From DASVVT01 sp036386415 (GTDB taxonomy: Bacteria; Acidobacteriota; Blastocatellia; Pyrinomonadales; Pyrinomonadaceae), in NCBI GenBank assembly GCA_036386415.1, contig DASVVT010000018.1:1-64000 (forward strand): DNA of 64,000 nt, read 5' to 3'. The translations under genes and the position numbers were made by a program. The notes below the pieces were generated by a model. That model was not told where the DNA came from and made no database searches. It saw only the letters and a list, made by a program, of their open reading frames with translations. Positions 49,184 to 57,227 of the stretch are shown here, one piece after another. Within the stretch, counting starts at the first letter, position 1, and each line of letters begins with the position of its first letter.

Positions 49184-50374
49184 ATGAGATACATCTTCTT
49201 AACGGTCGGATTAATCATCGTCCTGATGGCCGCGCTCGCCTGTGAGCGCCGAGGTAGCGGTGGCAACCAGCGTGCGAGCGACACGGGCGCAATCCTCATC
49301 GGCTACTACGGCGACATGTCAGGGCGCACCTCCAACTTCGGCCAATCGACGAAGAACGGCGCGGTGATGGCCGTAGACGAGCTTAACAGGGCGGGCGGCA
49401 TCGGAGGCCGTCAGATTCAGCTTCTCGTAGAGGACGATCAGGGGCGACCGGAACAGGCCGCGACCGTCGTCACCAAGTTCATCAACCAGGACAGGGTGCA
49501 TGCGCTGCTCGGCGAAGTCGCTTCGGGAAACACGCTCGCCGCCGCGCCGAAAGCGCAGGCCGCCAGGATTCCCATGGTCACACCTTCTTCGACCGCTGAT
49601 AGCGTCACGGAGGTGGGCGACTACATCTTTCGCGTCTGCTACACGGATTCGTTTCAGGGAGAGGCGATGGCGAAGTTTGCGGCTAACACCCTGAAGGCAC
49701 GGCGCGCCGCGATCCTGCTCGACTTCAACTCGCCCTACAGTCGCGGTCTGACGCAGGTCTTCAAAGACAATTTCACAAAGCTCGGCGGCGAGGTTGTGAC
49801 CGAGCAGTCCTACACGCAGGGAGACCGCGATTACAAGGGGCAACTGACCACGATTCGCCCCTTCAACCCTGATGTGATCTTCATTCCGGGCTACTACGGA
49901 GAGGTCGGCGTGATCGCCAAGCAGGCCAAGGAACTCGGCATCACACAGCCGCTGCTTGGCACTGACGGCTGGGACGCGCCGCAGCTCTTCGAGTTAGGCG
50001 GAGCGGCTCTCAACGGCTCATACATGTCGAACCACTATTCGGTTGACGATCCCGCACCGGCCATACAGAAGTTCGTCGCCGCCTACAAGGCTTATTATGG
50101 TGGCGCTGCGCCGGACGCTCTGGCCGCGCTCGGCTATGATGCGATGAACGTGTTGGCCGACGCGATCCGCCGCGCCGGAACGACCGACGGGCCCAAGCTT
50201 CGTGAAGCAATCGCACAGACCACCAACTTCGCGGGCGTCACCGGCACGATCAGCATCAACGCGCAGCGCAATGCCATCAAACCCATCGTCGTGCTCAGGC
50301 TGGAAAACGGCAGGTACGTTTATCAGGAGACCATTCAACCGCAAGCTAACGCAGGAGGAACGGCGGCGCTTTAA
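49184..50374 (+). CDS. ABC transporter substrate-binding protein, branched-chain amino acid type (LivJ-like)
   Basis: The ATG at 49184 follows AGAGGA; the frame from 49136 lacks a site. The signal peptide ends in AALAC, probably a lipoprotein anchor (Cys at residue 20). The mature protein is a periplasmic-binding type I fold of the LivJ/Leu-Ile-Val family: ILIGYYGDMSGRTSNFGQST, VDELNRAGGIGGRQIQLLVE, LGEVASGNTLAAAP, and GTDGWDAPQLFELGG. It binds amino acids or related small molecules for uptake. No permease or ATPase gene is adjacent, so it must work with a transporter encoded elsewhere or act as a sensor. Confidence 0.9.
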   Translation: MRYIFLTVGLIIVLMAALACERRGSGGNQRASDTGAILIGYYGDMSGRTSNFGQSTKNGAVMAVDELNRAGGIGGRQIQLLVEDDQGRPEQAATVVTKFINQDRVHALLGEVASGNTLAAAPKAQAARIPMVTPSSTADSVTEVGDYIFRVCYTDSFQGEAMAKFAANTLKARRAAILLDFNSPYSRGLTQVFKDNFTKLGGEVVTEQSYTQGDRDYKGQLTTIRPFNPDVIFIPGYYGEVGVIAKQAKELGITQPLLGTDGWDAPQLFELGGAALNGSYMSNHYSVDDPAPAIQKFVAAYKAYYGGAAPDALAALGYDAMNVLADAIRRAGTTDGPKLREAIAQTTNFAGVTGTISINAQRNAIKPIVVLRLENGRYVYQETIQPQANAGGTAAL

Positions 50375-50390
50375 ATTCGGACTAGAGTTT

Positions 50391-50475
50391 AAACGCAAAG
50401 GACGCAAAGGTAATCGCAAAGGAGTAAATTTTTGCGCGCCTCCAGCGTCTTCTTCCTTTGCGCCCATTGCGTTTA
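50391..50475. repeat. Palindromic repeat, ACGCAAAGG word family (copy 3)
   Basis: AAACGCAAAGGACGCAAAGG (50391-50410) pairs with 50455-50475 with two mismatches. It lies between the convergent LivJ-like and aminotransferase genes. Confidence 0.65.
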
Positions 50476-50508
50476 TATCTCCTCTTTATAGTTATGCTCT
50501 AAATCATA

Positions 50509-51612
50509 TCATCTGCCAATTTCATCCAGCGCTTTGCCCAATCGCTCAAGCCCTGCGGCGAGCGTGTCGGTCTCGCCTCCGACGCCGATCCGAAAGTGTC
50601 GCGGCATCTCGAAGAACCTGCCCGGCACGACCGAAGTCTCATACTTCTCCCTGAGAAGCTGACAGAATTCGTCTACGTCTCCCCTTCTGAGGCGAGGAAA
50701 TGAGATCGTGCCGAACTCGTGCTCCATCCAATCAAGGTCGCTGCGCGAGCTGAAGAAAGAATTGAGCAGTTGCCGGTTGGCATCGAGCAGGCGGCGCGCA
50801 CGAGCGGCAATACGGGGAAGATGATCGAGCGCCATGCAACTGAGCCTTTCGGCGGCATGCGCCGGGATGACGCCGAACAGATCGTTGAGATGCCACATTC
50901 TAAGCGCCAGCTCAGGCCGTGCCAGTATCCACCCGCAGCGCAGGCCGCTCAGCCCGTAAACCTTCGTCAGGCTACAGGTCGTGATGAACTCCTCGCCGAG
51001 ATGAAAAGCCGAACGGGGCTTTCGCTCGAACACTGCATCCAGATAAACCTCATCGACGAGAATGAGCGCTCCCGTCGCGCGTGCGATCTCTCTTAACTCT
51101 TCGAGTGTTGCCTGATCCGTCAGGACGCCCGTCGGATTATGCAGATTCGTCAGGACTATGAGGCGCGTTCGCGCCGTCACCTGGCGCGCGACCTCTTGAG
51201 GGTCAATGCGAAAGCCATGCTCAAAGGAGCGTGTAAATCTTTTCACGTCTGCGCCGAGGTAGCGTGCGACCGCAAGCAGCAGCTCGTAGGTCGGGTGCTC
51301 GATCAAGACCTCGTCGCCACGTTCCAGCAGCGAGGCCATCGCGAGATGATTCGCCATGGACGTGCCCGTCGCGGCGACGACACATTCAGGCGGCACGCCG
51401 CATTGAGCGGCGAGAGCGTTCTGAAGCGGCTCGTAGCCGTAAAGGCTCTGGCCGCTCAATTCTAAATCCTCGATTCTGAGGGGCAGGGCGCTCAAAGGAT
51501 AGTTGACCAGACCGCTCGACGCTAGGTTGTATCGCGCCCGCGAGCGTGTCTTAGCCCACTGCATATACGCAGAGCTCATCACGCGCCCGCCCTGCTGTGC
51601 TTGCTTGCTCAT
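50509..51612 (-). CDS. PLP-dependent aminotransferase, class I/II
   Basis: A protein of about 367 residues. The start is placed at ATG 51612, which overlaps the permease stop as ATGA; an ATG seven codons upstream is possible. It is a fold-type I aminotransferase: YGYEPLQNALAAQCGV, VVAATGTSMANHLAMASLLE, LTNLHNPTGV, VDEVYLDAVF, and the PLP-binding Lys in SLTKVYGLSGLRCGW. It transfers an amino group between an amino acid and a keto acid; the substrate is not determinable. Overlap with the amino-acid permease suggests the two handle the same compound. Confidence 0.88.
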   Translation of the reverse strand: MSKQAQQGGRVMSSAYMQWAKTRSRARYNLASSGLVNYPLSALPLRIEDLELSGQSLYGYEPLQNALAAQCGVPPECVVAATGTSMANHLAMASLLERGDEVLIEHPTYELLLAVARYLGADVKRFTRSFEHGFRIDPQEVARQVTARTRLIVLTNLHNPTGVLTDQATLEELREIARATGALILVDEVYLDAVFERKPRSAFHLGEEFITTCSLTKVYGLSGLRCGWILARPELALRMWHLNDLFGVIPAHAAERLSCMALDHLPRIAARARRLLDANRQLLNSFFSSRSDLDWMEHEFGTISFPRLRRGDVDEFCQLLREKYETSVVPGRFFEMPRHFRIGVGGETDTLAAGLERLGKALDEIGR

Positions 51613-53045
51613 CTCCAACGCGGCCTCATCCATCGCCAGAAGAAGTAGACAGGAATTCCCGCCACGACAATCATCAATCCGATGGCGCTGTTACCAGGGT
51701 ACTTGTAGATCGTGCTGACGACCACGAAAGCGCACGCCGCGATAAACAGGATGGTCGTCACGGGATGCCCCGGCACACGATAATCCGTATCTATCGAAAC
51801 GCTCTGTGCCTCATCCGCAACTTCAAGCCGGACGGCCTCCGCCCTGTCGTCTGCGATCTGCGGCTGACTGCCTTTCGCCTTCTGCCCTCCCGTTACCGTC
51901 AAGACTTTCTCGCTCCCGGCGTCAAGTCTACCAGCTTGCTCGGCGCGTCGTCTGAAGGCGAAAACCGTCGCCGCCGTCAACCCGAACCAGATGAAGTCAA
52001 CCGACACGACATAGTTCAGTATCTGATCATACTTGCCCGTCAACGCGATGACTATCGCCAGCGCGCCTTGCAGCACAATCGCCAGGATGGGCACGCGCGT
52101 GCGCGGGTCAACCCACGCCATGCTCTTAAAGAAGAGACCGTCTGAAGCCATGGCGAAATAGACGCGCGGCGCTGTGAGCATCCCCTGGCTCAGGAATCCG
52201 AGCGTTGAGATGCTGATGCCGACGGCGATCAGTGCAGCCCCTCGCGGCCCCAGGGCGAAGCGCATCACGGCTGAGGCGGGCGTCTGCGTGGCCGCCAGCC
52301 CATCTGTGCCGAGAGCGTAGAGGCAGACGAAGTTGACCAAAGTGTAGAGCAGGATGACTCCCATCACACCGATCAGCAGCCCCCGCGCCAGATCACGAGC
52401 GGGTTCGCGCATCTCGCCCGCGATGAAGCTCGCCGTCTGCCACCCGCCATACGCAAACATGACGGGCGTCATGGCCGCTCCGATGGCCGTCAATAATCCG
52501 CTTGAGAGAGGGCGATCCAGGAGCGGGGCTGACATGCTCTGCGGGGAAGCTGTGAAGAAGAGACCGCACACCACCAGCGCAGCGATAGCCACGATTTTCA
52601 GCACCATCAGAAAATTCTGCACGGTGCTTCCGGCGCGCACCCCCAGACAGTTGATGATCGTCAGAAGCAGTAGCGCCAGCGCCGCCACCATCCAGTCTGT
52701 GAGTGGCGCCTGTGTGATCTCCAGAAAATAACGGGCGAAGGTGACGGCGACGGCAGCCATTCCGCCGGTCTGCGTGACGAGCAGCAGAGCCCACCCGTAG
52801 ATGAATGCGATGGACGGATGATAAGCCTCGCGCAGGTAGGCATACTGCCCGCCGACATCCGGGCAGCGCGCGGCCAGCTCGGCGTAGATGAACGCTCCGG
52901 CGAGCGCGATCAGCCCGCCCGTGATCCACACGCCGAGAATCAGGAACGGCGTGTGCACCTGCCGCGCGACATTAGAAGGATTGATGAAGATGCCCGACCC
53001 GATGATCCCGCCCATGACGATCATCGTCGCATCGAAGAGCCCCAA
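51609..53045 (-). CDS. APC-superfamily amino acid permease
   Basis: This 478-residue inner-membrane transporter has about twelve helices. The conserved first helix GGIIGSGIFINPSNVARQV and the second-helix segment GGLIALAGAFIYAELAARCP match the amino acid/polyamine/organocation family. A charged loop of about 50 residues (390-440) is longer than usual. The only usual start codon is the TTG at 53045. A good GAAGGAG ribosome site lies about 35 bases further up, eight bases before an in-frame ATC, so the true start may be non-standard or the sequence may have an error there. It is co-transcribed with the aminotransferase. Confidence 0.88.
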   Translation of the reverse strand: MGLFDATMIVMGGIIGSGIFINPSNVARQVHTPFLILGVWITGGLIALAGAFIYAELAARCPDVGGQYAYLREAYHPSIAFIYGWALLLVTQTGGMAAVAVTFARYFLEITQAPLTDWMVAALALLLLTIINCLGVRAGSTVQNFLMVLKIVAIAALVVCGLFFTASPQSMSAPLLDRPLSSGLLTAIGAAMTPVMFAYGGWQTASFIAGEMREPARDLARGLLIGVMGVILLYTLVNFVCLYALGTDGLAATQTPASAVMRFALGPRGAALIAVGISISTLGFLSQGMLTAPRVYFAMASDGLFFKSMAWVDPRTRVPILAIVLQGALAIVIALTGKYDQILNYVVSVDFIWFGLTAATVFAFRRRAEQAGRLDAGSEKVLTVTGGQKAKGSQPQIADDRAEAVRLEVADEAQSVSIDTDYRVPGHPVTTILFIAACAFVVVSTIYKYPGNSAIGLMIVVAGIPVYFFWRWMRPRWR

Positions 53046-53297
53046 ACGGCGCGCTAGTTTCTGCTCCTTGATAACCGTTTCTCCTTCGCGCGACTCTCAA
53101 ACCCCGGCGCGACGCGTTCAGACGCCAGGGCACGGTCTCAGAATCCCATACGAAGCATATAGCAGCAGCTTAAGATTTGATACGAGCAAAGATTGACTAT
53201 CACAGGACGCGTGGAGGAACAAGAGAGGTCAGCGGAGGATAACCGAAAATCGCTTTGCCTTCCTCTGCATGTCCTGCGGTAATGAAATTTCCTTCTC

Positions 53298-53445
53298 ATA
53301 CCAGACAGCAGAATAAAAGAGGGGAGACAATCCACGAAGCAACACGAAATGGCACGAAAGAGCACCATCTGTTCATCTCATTTCGTGTGGCTTCGTGTCG
53401 ATTCGTGGATCGTCCCCTTCCTCCCTTTTGATTGCAGCTTGGTAT
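53298..53445. mobile_element. MITE-like element with ATACCAGA ... TTGGTAT ends (copy 2, 148 bp)
   Basis: The terminal inverted repeats are ATACCAGACAGCAGAATAAA on the left and the complement of ATACCAAGCTGCAATCAAAA on the right. The inner stem is CAATCCACGAAGCAACACGA-type words (53329-53349) with the matching right side at about 53379-53415, ending GTGGATCGTCCCC. It lies directly after the stop of the glycosylase gene at 53449 on the minus strand. Confidence 0.7.
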
Positions 53446-53448
53446 CAG

Positions 53449-54123
53449 CTACCACTGAAGCTCGCTCGCGCGCCACAAGTACCAGCTCGCCACAGACCTG
53501 TAGGGACGCCAGTGCTCGCCGTAAGCTTCCAGCGCCTGCGGTTTGGGCGACTCCGTCAGTCCGTAGGCTGAGGCGAAACCTTTGCGCACAGCGTAGTCGC
53601 CCACCGGCAACACGTCCGCTCGACCGAGGCGAAAGATAAGGAGCATCTCGACCGTCCAGCGTCCGATGCCGCGCACGTCTGTCAGTCTTTCGATGATCTC
53701 CGCATCACTCATACGCTTCAATCGAGCGAGCGAAGGGACTGTGCCGTCCAGAGTCTTCGCGGCGAGGTCTTTCAGCGCAACAAGCTTGGCCCCGGAGAGA
53801 CCAGCACCGCGCAGCTCTGCTTCCGAAGCGTCCAGAATATCTTGCGGGTCAAGCCTCTGCTTTCCGAAGAGGGCGAGAACGCGCCCGTGAATCGCCGTGG
53901 CAGCGTTTCCGTGTAGCTGCTGGAAGATGATGTTTCTCGCCAGCGCCTCAAACGGGTTGTGCATGCGGCGCAGCGGCATATTGAAGGGGCCAACGCGCTC
54001 GATCAGTTGAGCAAGCGTCGGGTCGACAGAGGCTAGATGCTCGATGGCATCCTGTGGGTCATAGCAGAACCCAACACGTTTAGACCCGAGCTTCTTTGTC
54101 GTCTTCGTCGCGGATACAGGCAT
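53449..54123 (-). CDS. DNA-3-methyladenine glycosylase II-type (AlkA-like, HhH-GPD)
   Basis: The start is set at ATG 54123, with TTGGAAACC ahead of it. The frame open to 54246 is made by a repeat element. The 224-residue protein carries the helix-hairpin-helix (LTDVRGIGRWTVEMLLIF) and the catalytic Asp in LPVGDYAVRKGF, and FEALARNIIFQQLHGNAATA is typical of the AlkA C-terminal domain. It removes alkylated purines from DNA in base-excision repair. The N-terminal TBP-like domain of E. coli AlkA is absent, so it is a compact form. Confidence 0.9.
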   Translation of the reverse strand: MPVSATKTTKKLGSKRVGFCYDPQDAIEHLASVDPTLAQLIERVGPFNMPLRRMHNPFEALARNIIFQQLHGNAATAIHGRVLALFGKQRLDPQDILDASEAELRGAGLSGAKLVALKDLAAKTLDGTVPSLARLKRMSDAEIIERLTDVRGIGRWTVEMLLIFRLGRADVLPVGDYAVRKGFASAYGLTESPKPQALEAYGEHWRPYRSVASWYLWRASELQW

Positions 54124-54150
54124 CAGGTTTCCAATTTTAAAAAGGGCGGT

Positions 54151-54237
54151 TAAACGCCGGAGGACGCAAAGTACATCGCAAAGGATATAGACTCTTCGCG
54201 TTCTTTGCGTCTCTTCCTTTGCGTCCTTTGCGTTTAA
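54151..54237. repeat. Palindromic repeat, ACGCAAAGG word family (copy 4)
   Basis: TAAACGCCGGAGGACGCAAA (54151-54170) pairs with 54213-54237 with a few mismatches. It lies between the aldo/keto reductase and glycosylase genes, both leftward, and creates a false N-terminal extension of the glycosylase frame. Confidence 0.65.
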
Positions 54238-54242
54238 ATTCT

Positions 54243-55229
54243 TCACCTGTTGACAGCCGCCATTCCGGCTTCAGTGTAGCGCGTGCCTGCGGCTGCTCCT
54301 TTGGGCGCGACCTCGTCAATGCGCCTGATCTCTTCCGGCGTGATCTCCACTTCGAGCGCGGCGACGTTCTCTTCGAGATACCTGCGCCGCTTGGTGCCTG
54401 GGATCGGCACAACGTCTTGGCCTTGCGCGAGCACCCATGCCAGGGCAAGCTGCGCCGAGGTGCATCCCTTCTCCGCCGCGATCTCCTCTATGCGCTTGAC
54501 CAGCTCCAGATTCTTCTGAAAATTCTCGCCCTGGAAGCGCGGCGCTTGACGACGGTAATCATCCGGCGCTAAATCGTCGAAGCTCTTGATCTGACCTGTG
54601 AGAAAACCTCTCCCCAGCGGGCTGTAGGCGACGAAGCCCATTCCCAGCTCGCGGCACACATCGAGCAGGCCGTCTTCCGGGTCGCGGCTCCACAGGGAGT
54701 ACTCCGTCTGGAGCGCGGCGATTGCGTGCACGGCCTGTGCCCTGCGGATGGTCTCAATGCTCGCTTCCGAGAGTCCCAGGTGCCTGACCTTGCCCTCCTC
54801 TACGAGCCGCGACATCTCGCCGACAGTCTCCTCGATGGGGGTGTTCGGATCGACGCGGTGCTGGTAGTAGAGATCAATCGTCTCCACCTTGAGGCGGCGA
54901 AGGCTTGCCTCGCAGGCGCGCCGCACGTACTCCGGCTGACCGTTGACGCCTAAGAACTCGCCCTGCTCGCCCCGCACGTTGCCGAACTTAGTCGCCAGGA
55001 CGACCTCGTTGCGCCGACCTTTGATCGCTCGCCCGACAAGCTCTTCGTTCTTGAACGGCCCGTACATGTCTGCTGTGTCCAGAAAATTGACGCCCAACTC
55101 CAGCGCGCGATGAATGGTCGCGATTGATTCCTGCTCGTCTGAATTGCCGTAAAACTCAGACATGCCCATGCAGCCTAGTCCCATCGCAGAGACCTCCAGC
55201 CCGCTCCTGCCTAACTGACGTGTTTTCAT
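54243..55229 (-). CDS. Aldo/keto reductase
   Basis: A 328-residue TIM-barrel NADPH-dependent oxidoreductase. The catalytic tetrad is visible: Asp and Tyr in FLDTADMYG, Lys in VVLATKFGN and His in [10 protein letters not shown]. The cofactor-binding segment near the end reads [16 protein letters not shown]. Members like this (YajO/Tas/IolS group) reduce aldehydes and ketones of unknown origin. The C-terminal [13 protein letters not shown] is typical. The gene stands alone behind a 435-bp gap. Confidence 0.92.
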   Translation of the reverse strand: MKTRQLGRSGLEVSAMGLGCMGMSEFYGNSDEQESIATIHRALELGVNFLDTADMYGPFKNEELVGRAIKGRRNEVVLATKFGNVRGEQGEFLGVNGQPEYVRRACEASLRRLKVETIDLYYQHRVDPNTPIEETVGEMSRLVEEGKVRHLGLSEASIETIRRAQAVHAIAALQTEYSLWSRDPEDGLLDVCRELGMGFVAYSPLGRGFLTGQIKSFDDLAPDDYRRQAPRFQGENFQKNLELVKRIEEIAAEKGCTSAQLALAWVLAQGQDVVPIPGTKRRRYLEENVAALEVEITPEEIRRIDEVAPKGAAAGTRYTEAGMAAVNR

Positions 55230-55375
55230 TGTGACTCCTCTATTGTTCTACCGAAACTCGATGGCTTCCGTCCTGCTCCGAACTAAAGTTAGAACCTAAC
55301 AGGAGAAATGTTAAGAATGGAGTTTATTTATGTAGACAAAGTATTGATCGAGCGGTCGCTTCATCTCAAGGAGAA

Positions 55376-55523
55376 GTGGTGACCCTGGGTTTCAGCTCAA
55401 CTCTCTGTGCCCGCTCCGTGTGCTCTCGGGTCTGCGGTGGTGAATCAACTTAAAACAAGACTCACCACAGAGGCGCAGAGGACACAGAGGCTGCACAGAG
55501 CACTGATCCAATCAGGACACTAC
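55376..55523. mobile_element. MITE-like element, GTGGTG...CACTAC ends (copy 2)
   Basis: This 148-bp element has a left end GTGGTGACCCTGGGTTTCAG and right end GGACACTAC. The inner arms 55403-55443 and 55462-55500 pair imperfectly (CTCTGTG ... CGGTGGTGA). It is colinear with the copy at 35144. Confidence 0.6.
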
Positions 55524-55587
55524 CGATTATCGAATGCCCGCAGATCATTCAGTATCGAGATGATTGAGAGCTGATTGCGAACTACGC

Positions 55588-55653
55588 AGCACACACAAAT
55601 GAGCATGGAGGAGAACAAAGATTGGTTTGTTCTCCTCCATGCTCATGTGTGCT
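55588..55653. terminator. Strong hairpin downstream of the M23 peptidase gene
   Basis: The left arm 55588-55619 and right arm 55626-55653 (TTTGTTCTCCTCCATGCTCA and GTGTGCT) pair over 28 bp with one 4-nt bulge and a 6-nt loop. It starts 12 bases after the stop of the peptidase gene on the minus strand. Confidence 0.65.
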
Positions 55654-55664
55654 ACTAATTTCGG

Positions 55665-56549
55665 CTACTGCGCGGTTGGCTGTGATTTAATTCGACCCGT
55701 CTCCTCGCGCGTCCCCAATGGCGAGAGGGACGGAAGATATGGAATAGGATTGATCGGTTGTCCGTTCATACGTACCTCGTAATGCAGATGCGGGCCTGTG
55801 GAGCGTCCCGTCGAGCCGACCAGGCCGAGCTGCTCGCCCCGCTTGATCGTCTGGCCGACCGCCACGTCTATCCTTGAGAGGTGTCCGTAACGCGTGCTGA
55901 GTCCGTTGCCGTGATCTAGATAAACGACCCACCCGTAGCCCCTCTGCCAACCGGCGATGACGACCGTGCCGTTAGCGGTTCCAACGACGGGCGTTCCCCA
56001 GGCGGCGCTGATGTCCTGTCCCTTATGAAACTCCAGAGATGAGCCGCCAAAAGGGTTGCTGCGCACGCCGTAGCCGCCGCGCAAAGGGCCTGCTACAGGC
56101 CAGATCGAGGGGATGTTGCCGAGCGGCACACCCGCTTTCGAAGCAGTAGTACCGGCGGGGAGACGGTCTGTCACGGGAGATGCTTCATCGGCCAGCGAGA
56201 TGATCGTCATATCGTTGACCAAAGAGGGACGCGCTCCGGCGTTTTGACTTTCAGCTCGCGGGGAATAGGTCAGGGCTGTTTTCCTGACCAGAGGAGATTG
56301 CGCCGCAGGCTTCGTATTATCGCGCTTGACGGGTTCCGCTGCGCCAGCCGGTTCATCAGGCTTGTCGCCAGCGCGCCTCGTTCGCGTCTGCGCTGCGACG
56401 GAAGAGAGACTCAAGATGAAACAGAGAAGCGAGAAGGCCAGAGGGCTCGTCGCCCCAGACAGCCGAGAGCGGCTGATTCCATGAAAGCGATATGGCTGCG
56501 CAGGGGAACTGCTATCGGGGGCGGAGGAACGCGTATTCAAAATTATCAT
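55665..56549 (-). CDS. M23 (LytM-type) metallopeptidase, cell-wall hydrolase
   Basis: A 294-residue exported protein. An N-terminal hydrophobic stretch (about 33-52) acts as a signal or anchor, followed by a disordered Thr/Pro/Lys linker. The peptidase domain spans about 165-285, with zinc ligands in FHKGQD (HxxxD) and HLHYEVRMNG (HxH), and GYGVRSNPFGG as in LytM and NlpD families. All ligands are present, so it should cut peptide cross-links in peptidoglycan. The start is uncertain; the ATG at 56549 has GGAAAGG upstream. Confidence 0.9.
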   Translation of the reverse strand: MIILNTRSSAPDSSSPAQPYRFHGISRSRLSGATSPLAFSLLCFILSLSSVAAQTRTRRAGDKPDEPAGAAEPVKRDNTKPAAQSPLVRKTALTYSPRAESQNAGARPSLVNDMTIISLADEASPVTDRLPAGTTASKAGVPLGNIPSIWPVAGPLRGGYGVRSNPFGGSSLEFHKGQDISAAWGTPVVGTANGTVVIAGWQRGYGWVVYLDHGNGLSTRYGHLSRIDVAVGQTIKRGEQLGLVGSTGRSTGPHLHYEVRMNGQPINPIPYLPSLSPLGTREETGRIKSQPTAQ

Positions 56550-56910
56550 TAACCTTTCCCGGCCAGCTCACGGACGCAAAAATGTACTGATAGGGGATGC
56601 GTCGTCGGCCAGCGCGTAGGCACAGTCTCCGGGGCGCGGGGACATGTGCGCTATTGATTTGTCTAGTGATTGCCCATAGGCTTGCTAGAAGGATGCAAGC
56701 CCATACAGAACTCTAGCCGATTGGCTGATGCCCTGACAACCAGCAATTTGACCGCGAGTGTCCGACTCTGGGACGAATCTCGCTCAAAAGAGTTCCCCAT
56801 CAGCCGTTTTCCCAAGCTCGCGAATCAAAAATGAACACTCCCGCGTCAATAAGAAATTCTTTAACTTCGGAATAAATGGGGAAGCCATGATCCACCATAG
56901 CGGTTTGCGA
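56550..56910. other. Upstream region of the M23 peptidase, no gene seen
   Basis: No coding frame is convincing. A 7-bp hairpin GGCTTGC (56679-56685) with GCAAGCC (56695-56701) is the only clear structure. I checked for riboswitch-like cores known to precede cell-wall hydrolases and could not match one. Confidence 0.35.
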
Positions 56911-57040
56911 TTGAGTGTAGCGTGGATGAGACTCACCACAGAGTCACAGAGGACACAGAGGATGCACAGAGAATTAAGCCTCTGTGTGCCCTCTGTGCCC
57001 TCTGTGACTCTGTGGTGAATTATCGCCGCGATACACTCAA
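56911..57040. repeat. CACAGAG-family palindromic element with TTGAGTGTA ends
   Basis: This 130-bp element begins TTGAGTGTAGCG and ends CGCGATACACTCAA, a different terminal repeat from the GTAGTG copies. The inner arms ACTCACCACAGAGTCACAGA (56931-56950) and 57000-57018 pair. A shorter CACGAAAC/GTTTCGTG hairpin follows at 57061-57106. Confidence 0.55.
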
Positions 57041-57227
57041 CTACTATTTGATATAAATTACACGAAACAGCCCTAAATGGCCTGAGATTCTTAGCGTTGT
57101 TTCGTGGATCATTAATCGTTTGGATACCCATCTCTCTCATGTCCCGGTTCAAAGGAACGAAAGATTGTGATTCACGACGGATACGAAGACGAGTATATTA
57201 AGGACATTCCATCAAAAAGGGACTCGT

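Noticed and set aside
54124..54246. N-terminal extension of the AlkA-like glycosylase
   Set aside because: The extra 41 residues are the translation of an ACGCAAAGG repeat; a good ribosome site precedes the ATG at 54123.
56550..56800. Riboswitch upstream of the M23 peptidase
   Set aside because: Cyclic-dinucleotide riboswitch cores expected before such genes could not be matched; only a 7-bp hairpin is present.
56758..57018. Rightward 86-codon frame
   Set aside because: Its second half is the translation of a CACAGAG palindrome (TESQRTQRMHRE-type peptide), a common false gene call.
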